A DNA stretch of 64,000 nt from Ptychodera flava (lineage: Eukaryota > Hemichordata > Enteropneusta > Ptychoderidae). The notes beneath the pieces are model-generated. The model had not been told where the DNA came from. It saw only the letters and a list, made by a program, of their open reading frames with translations, and ran no database searches. The stretch spans positions 8,771,304 to 8,835,303 of the forward strand of contig NC_091932.1 in assembly GCF_041260155.1 (NCBI RefSeq), written 5' to 3'. Below, piece after piece: positions 48,081-60,410 of the stretch. Position 1 is the stretch's first letter, and every line of letters starts with the position of its first letter. The position numbers were made by a program, and so were the translations under genes.

Positions 48081-51000
48081 CTGTGATAGCGAAATGCAAT
48101 AATACTGCGTTACCTAATCGAATCTGTTTAAGATGTGCAAATGCATCCATAAAAAAGGATATTATTGTTTCAAATGGAAATTGCACAAAAAATAATTAAC
48201 ACCTTGTCAGCTTACTGTCTTGAATGAAGGTGCAAATTACTTACAAATTACTTGAACAGGGACCACGATTTATTATATATAAATCATATCGATAAATTAT
48301 AGAAATAAACTATATTCCGACGCAATACCTATTACTATAACAGTAATTTTGTCCACATTGAATAGAATGTGGCATCAAGAGAGATAGCGAGATACACACA
48401 ATTTGATGCATCATCATATTGTGGCTCGCAATTATAATAAATGAATAAATGAGGCTAGCGATTTTTAACAATCAAATTTATAATCTTTTTCATTGGTGCA
48501 CATTCTTCGTTTGGATTCATTGTACTTGTCATACTATCAACTGTATTATTAAAACCCAAGAATCAAAAATTGTTTGGTACAAACAATGAAAGACACGTCT
48601 TCTTATGTGCACCACTTTATCAATAACAATCAATGAGTCCAAAGCATGATCTAAAACAACGATTACTTCTGATTGCCTCCCACTGGTGTTCTTTGTTGTA
48701 GTAATGAGAGTTTCAAATCGTTACGTATATTTGAAAAAATAGGTCATGCAATTAACACAATTCGTTCTTTCTTTCAAGTTAGTCTTTTGTAAAGGAACGA
48801 CAGTCCCTTATTATCATAAGAATTAAAAAATATTCTACACATGCACATCACTCATGCCTCTCACTGCAGTGTTGTATTTTTCACATTGAGCAGTTTCCCG
48901 CCCCTACTAGTGAAGTACACGTATTAGTTAAGAGAAAACACTGTCTATGCTATTATTTACAAATATGTAAGAATATTTCCTGGTGCCTTAATGCAAGTGT
49001 CACTATTAAGTAATGCATCAAAGCTGAAAAAAGAATGAATATAAATTCTACGATTTATCTTTATGACATATAAAATTGAATACTCAAAATATAACGAGGC
49101 TGTGTGCGAATGCTGATTTTGGTGTTCTGAAAAGCGGCCAATTAATAAATGAAATGGACGAGATAAAACGTCAAAGCCGATGTTATGACTATTCGATGCA
49201 GCTATTTTTCACTGTTTACCATCACTAAAACGTCACAGAGAGAGACGGTAGTGCGGTTGTCAGATTGAATGCTGACGGAATAACCCGAAAAAGGTGTTAT
49301 ATGCAGTCGACTGTTGTGGAATCGCTCTCAAACTTTTAGATTGCCCAGACCTCGACGCATTGATGCTACAATTAATTTCAGTTTTCGGTTTAGATAGCTT
49401 TTTAAAGAAAGGAAATCCCTTCTGATGTATTATATAATACTTAAAGAGACTCTACACATATTGACACATCTTATATCTGAATCTAAGTGTCATAATTGAA
49501 CATTGCATTGAAGCTAAAAGAATCATATTAATTCTTCATCTCATTAACATGACATGTAAATAAGTACGCATTAAAGTCAAGGCTCTGAGCTAATTCACAT
49601 TTCAATGTACTTAAAGTCGGCCAATAAATCAATAAAACGGGAGAGATAAGACGTCAAAGCTGATGGTTATGTGAGTGTGTATTCTTAGCTTCATGCAATG
49701 TTTGAGGAAAATTGGCAATGTAGATATTTCTCACCGTTTGCCATGACAAGAACTTCACAGAGAGAAAGGAAATTGAGACGGTCAGATTGGATGCTGACAA
49801 AACGACCCACAATAGGTGTTATGCAGTCGACTGTTGTGGAGTTGCTCTTGAGCTTTTCGATTACCAAGACCTCACCGCATTGATGCTGAAATTCAATGTT
49901 CTCTTCTGAACCGACTCTTACAACCGAATTTACAAAACCAACATCTGTACAGATAGAAAAGGAGTAACTATTTGCTTGCAGAACATTCTTCCGTTTTACA
50001 TGATTTGAGTCAATATTCAGTTTTATCAATAATCACATGAAAAGTACCATGAAACATTATCCATGTTTACAGAGAAATTGAGTTCAAAAATAGAATTTGC
50101 CTCGGAGATAGCTATTTATGTACAAGACTCGTCTGATATACCACTAATGAGGACTCGTTTTTCACCTGTTTATGTAGAAAACATTTACACTGTTACATTT
50201 TTGTTAAAATAAGGTTAAAAGGGAGACAGCAGCAAATTTGAATTTCAACTGCCTGTAAAGTTGAGCAATTGTTTTCATAGTGCCAAGATATGGACGGCGA
50301 CCTCGATATTTCATATTGATTTTGAAAGTGAATGGTTGAAACAATTTCTACAGCTAAGTTTTAAAGAATGTTAGAGACTTTTAATTTAAAGAACCACACT
50401 ACCTTACGAGGGAATAAACACAGAATAAACTCATTTTGCTTACCTGAATTCTCTAAAATAACCCTGTATACTTTATAGGTGTCACCAAGGTCAACTTTCC
50501 ACCAAGACTTGCTTTTACCTTCCAAAATGGCACAGGTTTGTGTATCACCATCATTACCATATTCGGCGTCTCTACCGACACTTAGAGAAACTGCTCTATC
50601 CAAGGCAACATTTGTGAGGTCCGGTTCTACAAAGATATTTCTAATAAACATATGTTGTATTTCTGTTGCATGGGTCAATTCTGGACCAATCTAAGCAGCG
50701 TTTCATTTATCCCTCTAAAATATATCGCAGATCATTCTTCCTTACACTATCAGATAATTGCTAGTTTGCATTAAGTTTCAAGGAACATTTGAAGTTCGTG
50801 AACAAAATATCATACAATAAACAGACAAACAAGCATACGGGAACTAAGAACAAAGAAGTACAAACTGAGCGATTAGAGTAATTCTGACCCTGTTCCTTGA
50901 CTTTTTCGTAAAAATCTTCAACATCCCTGAAGTGTTGATCGCATCCTTGGTATCCCACTGGTGGTTCTGGTTGATCATCAGGCTTGCTGTTCAAGTATAG

Positions 51001-54000
51001 GACCATACCTCCATCCAAGTGAGGTTCAATATGACAATGTAAGAACCACCAACCTAAAATTACAAAGGCAATGTTTGGAGACTATAGTACTTATTTTTTA
51101 TCGGTTTTAATTAGATTTTATATTTTCATTTGTTTGTTTGGCTGCTGTTATTACATAATTCATAACGTCTTGTAGCCACACTAAATCTCATGACGGAATA
51201 TGCAGAAAGAGTCCAACAGTACTAAGGGACGGCGATCTAAATGATCTCATAAGGCGAAATATGCACTTAACTACTGCTTAACCTTCTTGTATATCAGCAA
51301 ATGCTGTTTGGAGAGTTACGACTTTGCTTTGGAAGGGAGTTACATATATTTGCAATGTAGCCAATCCACTTGTACTTATACACAAATCTAAAAGTGGGCA
51401 GCATAGCTTTCTATTCATAGAAACCGAGCCGTAGGGCGCTCTTTTGGACACCTTTTTAATGTGATTACTAGGCCTCTAGTTCAAACCCCTTTTAGCTTTC
51501 CCAAAGGTCAGTTTTCAGATTTCATTTCGTATAGATTATTACTGACACAACGTTATTAGCTGTTACTGTCAAGAATGAATTGCCTGAATGGAGCCCCAAG
51601 CACAGAACATATATATTGCCATATGTTTGAGGAAGTCAGCCTTGATCACGAGTCAAATATCTTCCTTTCTTTAATTGTTCTTTACCTTTGCCAGTCACCT
51701 CTGATATAGACGGACTCTATAGATTATATCGTGGCCATAATAGGTTACACAACAATATGAAAAAAATAATTTTGAAAAATAAAAAAAAAAAATCTCCAAT
51801 AAATAAAATATACTCTGTGTTGCTATCCTCGTGCAAATACTTATTTTAAAACTGGAGAAAATGGGCAATACAAAAAACGGATAAACGGTAACAGTTATTC
51901 TTATCTTGTTTTCCTTGTATTTCACCGCAAATCTTTATAACATAACTTACCAGGATTGTCAGCCTCTAGCCGTACAATAGCATATCCTCCGGCAGGGAGA
52001 AGTATGGTATCTTTTCGAGGTGGGTTGTATAGGTTCATTGGAATGGAGTCAGGGTTCTCATTCCAGGTATCGTTTTTCCAACGAGGCAAATTACAAGGCA
52101 CTGTCACACTGTGTGAAGTTAAGACGTGTTAAAAGCAAATCATATCACATGGTGATAATTATATCCTAATACAAACATTGCAAGTGAGTTTGTCAAAATA
52201 AATGATTATTTAGCTGAAATAATGACATCTTTGGGCTTGAATAATACAATGTATTGGATATCATATATTGGTCATATACATTGTATTAAATATTTTGTAA
52301 GATATGACTTAGAATTTTGAATTCTGTGAAAGCTAATTTTTTTTCTTTCATCTAAGATCTTGCTCGCAGTACATATTACGACTTGGATAGTTTTATCTCC
52401 ACCTTAGGCATACGTTACACATCTTCCAATTTTCGGATAAGTTTATTATATTATGATTTTGAATTGGCTATGTCCTACATAACATGAATAGAATAAGCTA
52501 CTTACCAACATAGTGAACTATCAATTCCACTATATTTACAAGAGAAGCATGGTATGGAAAAATCTTCTGATAGCGAAATGATTGTTTGGCTAGTTTAAGG
52601 TAGCCGAAACTTATTAATAACGGTATATATGCACAGGGTGAGTAAGGCATGAATAATATGCAATTTTATCAGCAAGCAGTCTGTACAGGAGCTAAATCTT
52701 TCCCCAAAGACGGAAAAAAGGGATTGAAGATAGTTCTAATTGGCGTTGTAAGAGACGAAATAAGTGGTATTTTAACTTTTTAACATGTCATACCAAATGA
52801 TAGCATATAGTTTGGGGTGTATGGGTGAATTAGTTAAAGCTGCTGAACACGGTAGAGAGAAAGTTACTCATGGCGGCTTGAGAATTTAGAATAAAAAGGA
52901 AAAGAAGTATAAAGGTATAAGCCTGAAGCAGATATTGAATGTAGCATATACAATTCCAAAATATGTGTGTCATAAAACGTTGTCAACATTTAGGTTTTTG
53001 AAATCTGCACTACTTATCAACTTACTCATCCAGAGAGCAACATTGTGTGTCATCATCCGGGCACGGGCAGCAAAGATCCTGGTTGGCTTGCAAGTAATCG
53101 CCTTCTGCATCTTTTTCAGGAAAACCCATCTTTGTCAAGAAGACACTGTGTCCATGAACATGGATTGGGTGATGTGAGCCATTGTTAGAGCCCCCTGATC
53201 CGATACTTGTGAAGACAAACTGGTAATTGTTCTCAACAAGAGTGACGTTATATGTGCATAAGCAAACAGTGTGATGATCAGAGGCATCACATTCTGGTTC
53301 ACAACTAGTGTGTTGAGAGGTAGGATCAAAAGGTGGTGCTGAAGGGTAGACAAACGACTTGCCATTTATGGCAGGCTTTGGGCTTGTACCCGGTTCATTA
53401 CCACCTCGGCCAGCAATAACGAAGTTCATAAAAACTTGGGCTTCTTTTGTGACATGGTTCAGTGTCGGATCCAAGGCTAGTTCCCTCGTGGAACGGGTCA
53501 TATCGGCAATAGATGTGCATACGGTGTTAGATGGAGGGGCGTATTGGCCAAATGGACAATTCAGTGCAAAGCAAGGATTGCTCTCGTTGCAATGACGCCA
53601 TCTATCTGGTGGTAGAGTATCACTGAGAAAGACACCACTGGTGCCACCATAGCGCAACACAGAGGCATTGGTTTCATCCATTTGGCCATCATCCTTACCA
53701 TCAAAACGTACGACATCGGCACGAATCTTATACGTTGTATATTCAGGATCATCTTGAGTCTTAAGTACAAAGTCGTACCTTTCGCCAGCTGATATGATGA
53801 CATAATCAAAATCTTCAGGGTTGAGATCAAAACCATCAGAAGTGATTACCTTCATCTTGTGATCGTCAATCGATATGCGATATGAGTTAACCCTCATAGC
53901 TCCAATGACACGGAAACGATATCGGTGACCTGGCTTTACGGCAAAGCCATAATATGGAGTCCGCTTTTGTGGGTCGTCTTGGTGATATCGCCCACGGCCA

Positions 54001-57000
54001 TTAACAAGGCCAGATGTAGAGGGAGTTTGACTGACCAATGGGCGTGGACCTTCGAATCTTGAAATAGATTTGACTATAGCTTCTTCATGTCTCCAATCGG
54101 CCAATAACATGATGAACTGATCGTATTCAGGCAGAGGGTGATACTCATTACGGATATCCTGCAAATTGAAGTCATAATACTTTTGGTTTGGCTCATCTTC
54201 CTCATACACGATTAATGGTCCAACCATACCACCTGATATTTGGTCACTAACGTGGGAGTGATACCAAAATGTTCCTGTTAAAATTTTAAAAAAAATTGGA
54301 ATAAGTCTTTGTAGATTTTTTGTTGATATACATCAGAATGATAAACCTTGACAGTTCATCAAAAAAGGCGTGTGATATAATCTCTGTCATGATGTTTTGT
54401 CGAACACTTTGTAATGTGTCAGGGCCATCAAGGATGCCATTCTTATGTTGTAACGATGACCGGAGGCATCAATCATCAACTTCATTGCCACAAAAGATTA
54501 CACAGTTCAGTAGATATATTACATATATTGAAATATGAACCCAGTATCTTAACGCCTACAGTCTAAGAAAGATTTAAGCATTTAGTCATCCATTAATTAG
54601 TTTGTTTAAATGTAGCCTAATGGTTTTGATCATTTTAATATTGAATGCTCCGATCTGTTCAAAACAAAACGAAGTCAAAGGAAGCGTTTAGAATCGATCA
54701 AACAATAAAAGACGAATGACGTATTTGCACATAGAAATGTTCAAACCATGTCTTCACTCAAGACAGATTTGACAAAACGACAACGTACCAGCCGGAATTG
54801 CGGCAAATGCGTAGACATACACTCCACCTGGCGGAATTGGACATTCGGTAATATATGGTACTCCATCTGACCAGGGAGTTCTTATCTGATAGATTCCGTG
54901 CCAGTGCATCGTTGTATAATCTTCAGCCATGTGGTTATATAGCGTTAAATTGACGATCGTACCATACTTAACCTGCACAGCAATAGCGGTAGTATTAGAA
55001 TGGATTAAAGTAGACGAAACAACTCTCGTCAATTTTTTATTACATAAGCCAAATAAAAATAAAAATACACGAATCCAGACGGAAATATCAAAACATGGCC
55101 ATGTAATGACAAAATCAATAATTTTGCTATAACCTGAAAACTGAATTGTTAGCAAAATACTTACTCTGATTTGTGGTCCTGGTTCAAGACCACTGACAGC
55201 AATAACAGGACGCTTTACTCCATCACATGACAGGGTGACTTTTTCTAAATATTATGATAAAAATATTTAAGAAGAATCGTTGAAAATATGACGGGAGGTC
55301 TAGTTAGTTGTCTAATTAAATTAAAAAAATACGAGTGTATGTAACTGGAATCACTTATATGACCTATATTGCATTCTTTTTGTGGTTAAGTAACATTAAT
55401 TACTCTTTTCTTGCCTTAGTATTAGCAAACCGATACCACATTATCACCTGAATATGTAAATAGAACATTGAAACCCATGAAATGGCTGTGGAATAGAGAA
55501 CTAACATTCTGTACAGATAAATTCTACCAGCCTTTATTATTTAAGACATCAAAGCAAATGTTTTATAGAAGATTGCACATCTAAGTTGTTCTTGTATTTC
55601 TCTACGCTTCGCCCTCTTTCATCAAAATAAGCAATAAAATCTGACAACTGGGAAAACAATGTCATATGTTTTCCGTCATGTTTCATGTGAACATTAGTAA
55701 TTCAGTTATTCAGTTATTCAACGCATGCTAACATTTGTAAAATAGATAACCAAAATGTAACGATGTGAAGTTGCTGATGACTTTATGTACCGATTTCCAA
55801 GTCCGTTGGATTCCTTTATGCATAAAACACAGCCGGATTGTATACTCACCGAATGATATAGCTGTCTCGGTGCCAGCACAATCTGGATCGTCTTTGTAAC
55901 AGGCAACACATTCCACGGTGTTGCCATCCTTGTCTTCGCAATCGCTTACAATGTCCTTGCCATTGAATGTCATACAATATTCATCTTTTACTACCATGTG
56001 GTACACACAAACTTAAAAAGAAAATAAACTTCGCGGTAAGGCACCTTTACACCAAATTCTTGTTAAGCAAAACAAAGTTATCACAAAAATTACCGAACGA
56101 TGAAATATTTTTCCTGAAACGATGCGAAACTTCTTGGTGCTATGGGCTACGTCAACTAATGACAAAAAAGCATTTTGCAATATCTTGTAAAGTGACTAAT
56201 TTGAGAAAGGAAATTGCTTACGCCCATGATGGATATCAAAATAATAAAATCCGGCAGTTACAGAATAGTTTTTGCTTCAAGCTTTCTCCAGTGTTTTATA
56301 TGTAAGTTACCGTTCAATAAAACACGCGCTTCATATAAAAGCTAACCTTAACATAGACTCTAATGCATTTATTTAAGGTAAATACAATTTAAGTAGTTAT
56401 ATACCATTTAAAATCTCTTTCAATTATATAATTTGACTGAGAGTGGGTTTGTGTGTTATTCTATTTCACTTTGTTATGTATCCTTACATCATCCACTTGC
56501 CGCGAATATCAGATCAAAGGGTAATTCTGACACATAGATGGATGGCAACAATGAATTCCGTGTCCAGAATTTTTTGTAGTAAATTTAGCTCACTGGTATT
56601 TTGATTTATTTAAGAAGACATGCGAAAGAAATTCCGACGCAGCCAGTACAGATATAAGAAATATCGGATATAAGAAACAAAACTTACAGGAAATGCATGG
56701 TTACACAGACGTGACTCGAATTCTGTCATACTGAAGGTTTCTGCTTGTGTCATCGATAGTTAGTAACTTAGGGTATATATTTTCGTGGCCTTCTCCTACT
56801 ACGCTGTTTATAAATAGTTAAAGAATGATTTTCACAACAAAAACACCATATTTATTTTATCAACTTACCTGTACGATGGTCGTTTAGTTCCGGGATATAT
56901 TCAAGTTCACAATCTCCCCAATGCAGAAAGGAGCCCTGCGAATTAAGAAAATAATTTGTTATTGAACACGCGCTGTAAGGAAATGAATTGTCATATTCGC

Positions 57001-57337
57001 ACCACACACGACCCTAAGTGCAGAGGTCACCGTTATTTCTTTTGACTTTACGTGGAAGTTGCCCTAGTACTCAAATGCAAAACGATAGAAAACTGTTTGT
57101 AGCTTGTTTTGCATAGTCTTTTTCGTCCTGAAGAAAGAACCAGATTATTTCCAATATCACCGGAATTCGTTTGAAACGTGTTACCAATTACTATACTGTT
57201 TGTACCTGTGATAGGACAAGATGCCCAAACAGGGAAAGCACAGATAATAACATGGTCAACCATGTACACAAATCTTGTATAGTGACTCGTTCCCAGACAG
57301 CTTTTTTATATTCTTTCCTTAATTCAGCAACTTTCAT
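47474..57337 (-). CDS. Laccase-like multicopper oxidase with FTP and CUB domains, copy B (intact)
   Basis: Twelve exons on the minus strand: 57337-57206, 56935-56869, 56011-55850, 55244-55165, 54972-54789, 54274-53026, 52108-51951, 51053-50889, 50626-50444, 49944-49735, 48080-47923, 47683-47474. All junctions are GT-AG and phases match copy A. The product is about 985 residues with no interruption. Landmarks with rough positions: signal region 1-44, Cys-rich 45-147, HWHG 169, WYHSH 213, HPIHVHGH 577, HCHIEPHLDGGM 682, FTP domain 733-863, CUB 865-985. All copper ligands are present with Met at the T1 axial place. Expected role: extracellular O2-dependent oxidation of phenolic or related substrates, with two C-terminal modules typical of extracellular adhesion. 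ATG 57337 gives a long n-region; the conserved inner Met at 57253 gives a 16-residue leader. Confidence 0.93.
49213..49380 (-). pseudogene. Decayed duplicate of copy B exon 10
   Basis: The sequence GCATTGATGCTAC, GCAGTCGACTGTTGTGGAAT, TCAGATTGAATGCTGACGGA and GTCACAGAGAGAGACGG, read on the + strand, mirrors exon 10 at 49735-49944. Read as coding, it has lost frame in several places. The donor-side GTGA is kept. Flanking intron sequence is duplicated too (for example GTCAAAGC.GATG.TTATG at about 49170 and 49650), so this is a tandem segment duplication of about 520 bases. Arm A has a single exon 10. Confidence 0.85.
49735..50626 (-). CDS. Copy B exons 9-10: FTP (fucolectin/F5-8-like) domain
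   Basis: Exon 50626-50444 encodes NVALDRAVSLSVGRDAEYG and SWWKVDLGDTYKVYRVIL; exon 49944-49735 encodes VGFVNSVVRVGSEENIEFQ, QCGEVLVIEKL, DCITPIVGRFVSIQS and SLCEVLVMANG. As in A, the fucose-binding Cys loop of the family is missing. Exon 10 has a decayed second copy 522 bases downstream. Confidence 0.85.
50889..54972 (-). CDS. Copy B exons 5-8: three-cupredoxin catalytic core
   Basis: Exon 54972-54789 has TTMHWHGIYQ; the 1249-base exon 54274-53026 starts GTFWYHSHVSDQISGGM and ends with HPIHVHGH and CCPCPDDDTQCC; exon 51053-50889 has WWFLHCHIEPHLDGGM (read from its start). Compared with A, exon 6 lacks two residues (NEYHPLP versus NEYHEHPLP) and the extra base. Two GC-poor introns of 0.9 kb flank exon 7. 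Confidence 0.92.
55165..56935 (-). CDS. Copy B exons 2-4: Cys-rich N-terminal region
   Basis: Exons 56935-56869, 56011-55850, 55244-55165. Peptide landmarks are HWGDCELEYIPEL, VCVYHMVVKDEYC, SDCEDKDGNTVECVACY, DDPDCAGTE and LSCDGVKRPVIAVSGLEPGP. Cys positions equal those of copy A. Introns are short and free of the insertions seen in A. Confidence 0.85.
57206..57337 (-). CDS. Copy B exon 1: signal peptide
   Basis: Forty-four codons from ATG 57337 (MKVAELRKEYKK...) end with CTWLTMLLSVLSLFGHLVLSQ-type hydrophobic leader at a CAG|GTACAA donor. The hydrophobic part aligns with copy A's exon 1; the first 13 residues do not share a frame with A, so translation may start at the inner Met (57253). 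Confidence 0.7.
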
Positions 57338-57989
57338 TCTATGTAAAGTACCATGCAAAAAGCACTGTTTCTAAATATTAGGTGTGAATGGAGTAAGACA
57401 CATCAGAATTTTTTGTTTCAATAATTGAAATCCGAAGAAAAGGAAAGGTTCAATTGAATAGTATTAACAATGATGTTTTATTCATCATCCGCATGGTTTT
57501 ACTGCTAACTGCGCAGGAACATAGATATTTTCGTATACTGCGAACTGGGCTGCGTGTTTGCGAAATGATAGGCAAGTGTTCCTTGATTTTTGCTGGTATT
57601 TAAATATTGAACAAAGCACATGTCCCTACAACAGGATGAGTATTCCTTAAATTTTGTAAAAGCTTTTACCACGGGGAAGAAGATAAGCAGATGGATCAAT
57701 CAAGCAAAGGAAACATTGAAGAAAACTCTACAAAGTCTTTACCAGTGCTATCAGTCAAATAGTGATTTTTAATAACATCCCACAGACTAAGAGACTACGA
57801 AAAATATGTAACCATACTGTTGTTTACTAATGTACAATTAGTAAGGCTGTTAATCTTTTTGTGTCCATGTCGGTTTATATCGAATAAACCAGCCTCTCAT
57901 TAGTATTAATATTTTTATCCAAGAAGATTGTCCCTATCAACTATACGAGGCACTGAGCAAAGCGCTTAATGTGCCATAATATATTCACA

Positions 57990-58814
57990 ATACTGATTCT
58001 GTAATTTTCCAAATATGTTAAGTGTACACATACGTAATAAAATACACAAGTACAGTGTACACTTGGTATGCAAAGATCTGCATTACGCATACTCTTGTTC
58101 TGCATAGATATACGCTACGTATATCGACGTATTGAAATGTCCCATATAAAACTTTAGAAGTATACGTTACGTATACCATTAATTTTATGTTAAATATACA
58201 TCAATATACGTAACTATATTGAACGTATATCAAGCATTTTGACCAGTGAGCTGAGCATTAAACTTGCTGAAGAAATGAATAACAATGCCAAAAATATCAA
58301 AATTGGCCTTCCATCTCAACAACAAAATATTTGGCACACATGCACTGGACAAAATGCTTGATATGCATTCAATGTATTTACGTATGTTGACTCACATGGA
58401 ATACAGTATTAATTGCATACGTAACGTATACCTTTGTATGTTGATATACATAGCGTAATATCTATGCAGATCAAAAGTATCACTGCATAAAAACCGTATA
58501 ATACTAATGTATTAACATGGATTATTGCCTGTATTTTAGCTGAAGAGTGCATATACAGATGAATACAGTCAAGAATCCATTTTTTGTATTCAGCGAGCCT
58601 GTATTCATGTGGATTCATGTGAATTGACGTGTATTATACTATAATACAGGCAACTCATTAATGTGAATTTATCTGAATTATCGGGTTTTCATGCAGATGT
58701 ATACATAATGCAGATCTTTGCTTACTTTGTTTACACTGTACCTAATACATTTTACATGTATAAGTATACGTACGTGTATATTAAACGTATTTGACAAATG
58801 TACAGAATCAGTAT
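57990..58814. mobile_element. Palindrome-rich TIR element near the outer end of arm B
   Basis: The left end ATACTGATTCTGTA (57990) and right end TACAGAATCAGTAT (58801-58814) begin imperfect inverted repeats of about 100 bases, both reaching GCAAAGATCTGCATTA. Inside are many TACGTATAC, ATACGTAACGTAT and GAATTCATGTGAATT-like small palindromes, arranged as further nested inverted repeats (for example AAAATGCTTGATAT at 58352 against ATATCAAGCATTTT at 58228). No coding capacity. No equivalent at the matching place in arm A. Confidence 0.7.
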
Positions 58815-59249
58815 ATGTGTATTGTCAAGCATTTTGCCCTCTGATGGCTGATAGCATCAAATGAAGATGAGAGTTAAGTCCGGTCTAAGTTTTTACATGT
58901 GTACTGGCTTGTACATCTTTGCTATACGTCAACCCTATGTGTTTGATTTTAAAGACTGTGCGATGTGACTGTCATCGGAAAAGTGTCTCCATAAATGTGC
59001 CTTAAATTCAGTAACAAGCTAGTTCTCGCGTAAGTACCTATTGACATTGAGATTTTACATTCTGTTAGTCATTCGTTTTCCATTGAATTTTTTATTAAAA
59101 TTGGTGAATTTACTTTTGGGTAAAACTGATAAACAGTCTGTCCACTTAAAGGAGTAGTTATTTTTCATCAGAATTGAGATAGGCGAGCCACTGTAACCCA
59201 AATTCTTCAACTTTTACAATCTCTTTGAGAGCAGGAGAATAACATATCG

Positions 59250-59690
59250 AAAGAAATATTGCATTAAACCTTTTTCATATCACCTGATTCTTAGAATTGT
59301 ATGACGATCGTTTCACAGAACGACTGAGCCATATGGTCATTAAGTTATTGATATACATCATTTGATGATCAAGTCTTTGTCGATTCTCCTATGTATGTAA
59401 AAAAGTGAAGGATTGCTGGCAGGTTGAAAGAATATGTTAACAATAGTCATTAAATCTCACGACACATCATTTAGACTGCCTCGCTCGGCAATAGCAATTT
59501 TCAGCCAATACAAGTACCAGCCTTTAATTTCCGTTGGTAGCGATTAAGGCCGCTTCAGAAAAATAAGCAATCAACAGTGATGAAAGATAGCACGTTAAGG
59601 ACGCGGATCAACAACGCTTTACATTTTATGGCCCTAGTTTTTTTGTAAAGCTTGTATACAGCTCAAGATAACAAGAAGGTAAGATAACAA
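59250..59690 (+). repeat. Outer tip of arm B
   Basis: Reverse complement of about 23360-22870: TATCACCTGATTCT, GATTCTCCTATGTATGTAAAA, TGAAAGAATATGTTAACAATAGTCATT, AATACAAGTACCAGCCTTT. Homology fades beyond about 59690, marking the limit of the inverted duplication on this side. Confidence 0.7.
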
Positions 59691-60205
59691 GCACTCCAGA
59701 TGCTTAGTTTATGAAAATTTAAATTTCTCAACTGTACTGATTAACAAGCTGCTGACACTTCATTTGCATGGATGTACCAACAGCAGACAGTTTCTTTGTC
59801 TAAAAAAGTACAAACAGCAAGTCATCCGGAAACTTGTTTGCAAAACAGGACTGACAACCGGGATTCTGAATAAATAAGAGACTTGCCTGGTAAATTTTGA
59901 ACTATCGAAAGTAAATAACATTGCGTCAAAGAATAGGGACGAGACAAAATGTAATACGATAAACTTTGCAATCAAACTCCATCTACTATGATTTTGATAT
60001 TGAATGAATGAATGTTTACATACTCCAATAAACTAAATAATATAGGATTTCCCTAGGTTAAGATATACTGTCAAAATAAAACAAGAATATGGTACATGGA
60101 TCTTTACACTTTCTACACTTTTTTCTCAGCCAATAAATTTCCCCTAAAAACAAAGAGGTTTGTTTCTTTAGTGTGTGTATGTGCGATGTATGATAGTGAG
60201 CATGC
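59691..60205. other. Intergenic, no gene seen
   Basis: AT-rich; frames up to 71 codons without signatures. No repeat ends recognised. Confidence 0.4.
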
Positions 60206-60410
60206 GTGCGTGAGTGCTTTACGAACTCTACAACGTGTTGAGCGGTCTCAGTCAGAAAAATGTAACAACTTAGCTGGCTATTGAACCACTCTTTTTTGGG
60301 AGTGGAGATTTAGCCGAGCGGTTCTGTCTGTGGCCTCTCAGCTAGGCGACTGATGCCGTATGTTGTGGGTTCGAATCCAATTGAAAACTAGCCGTATTTT
60401 CAATCTGTGC
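60206..60410 (+). repeat. tRNA-derived SINE-like copy (best preserved)
   Basis: Contains an A-box-like TTTAGCCGAGCGGTTCTGTC and a B-box-like GTGGGTTCGAATCC 45-50 bases apart, as in a Leu/Ser-type tRNA with a long variable arm (60307-60378). About 100 bases upstream of the tRNA-like part (GAACTCTACAACGTGTTGAG, CAGAAAAATGTAACAACTTAG, TTGAACCACTCTTTTTTGGGAG) are shared with the copies at 24.2 and 45.2 kb, so the repeat unit includes them. Ends with GTATTTTCAATC. Confidence 0.7.

Larger units (their letters stand above)
45950..59690 (-). repeat. Inverted duplication, arm B
   Basis: Mirror of arm A (22869-42620). Gene structure, introns, about 2 kb of upstream flank and about 1.5 kb of downstream flank all match in inverted orientation. 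Arm B is more compact. It has its own additions: a partial tandem duplication around exon 10 (about 48.9-49.7 kb) and the 57990-58814 element near its outer end. Confidence 0.85.

Noticed and set aside
60301-60380. Functional tRNA gene (Leu/Ser type)
   Set aside because: A and B boxes are present, but the unit recurs with flanks at other sites and the arms do not pair cleanly, so it is read as SINE-derived.
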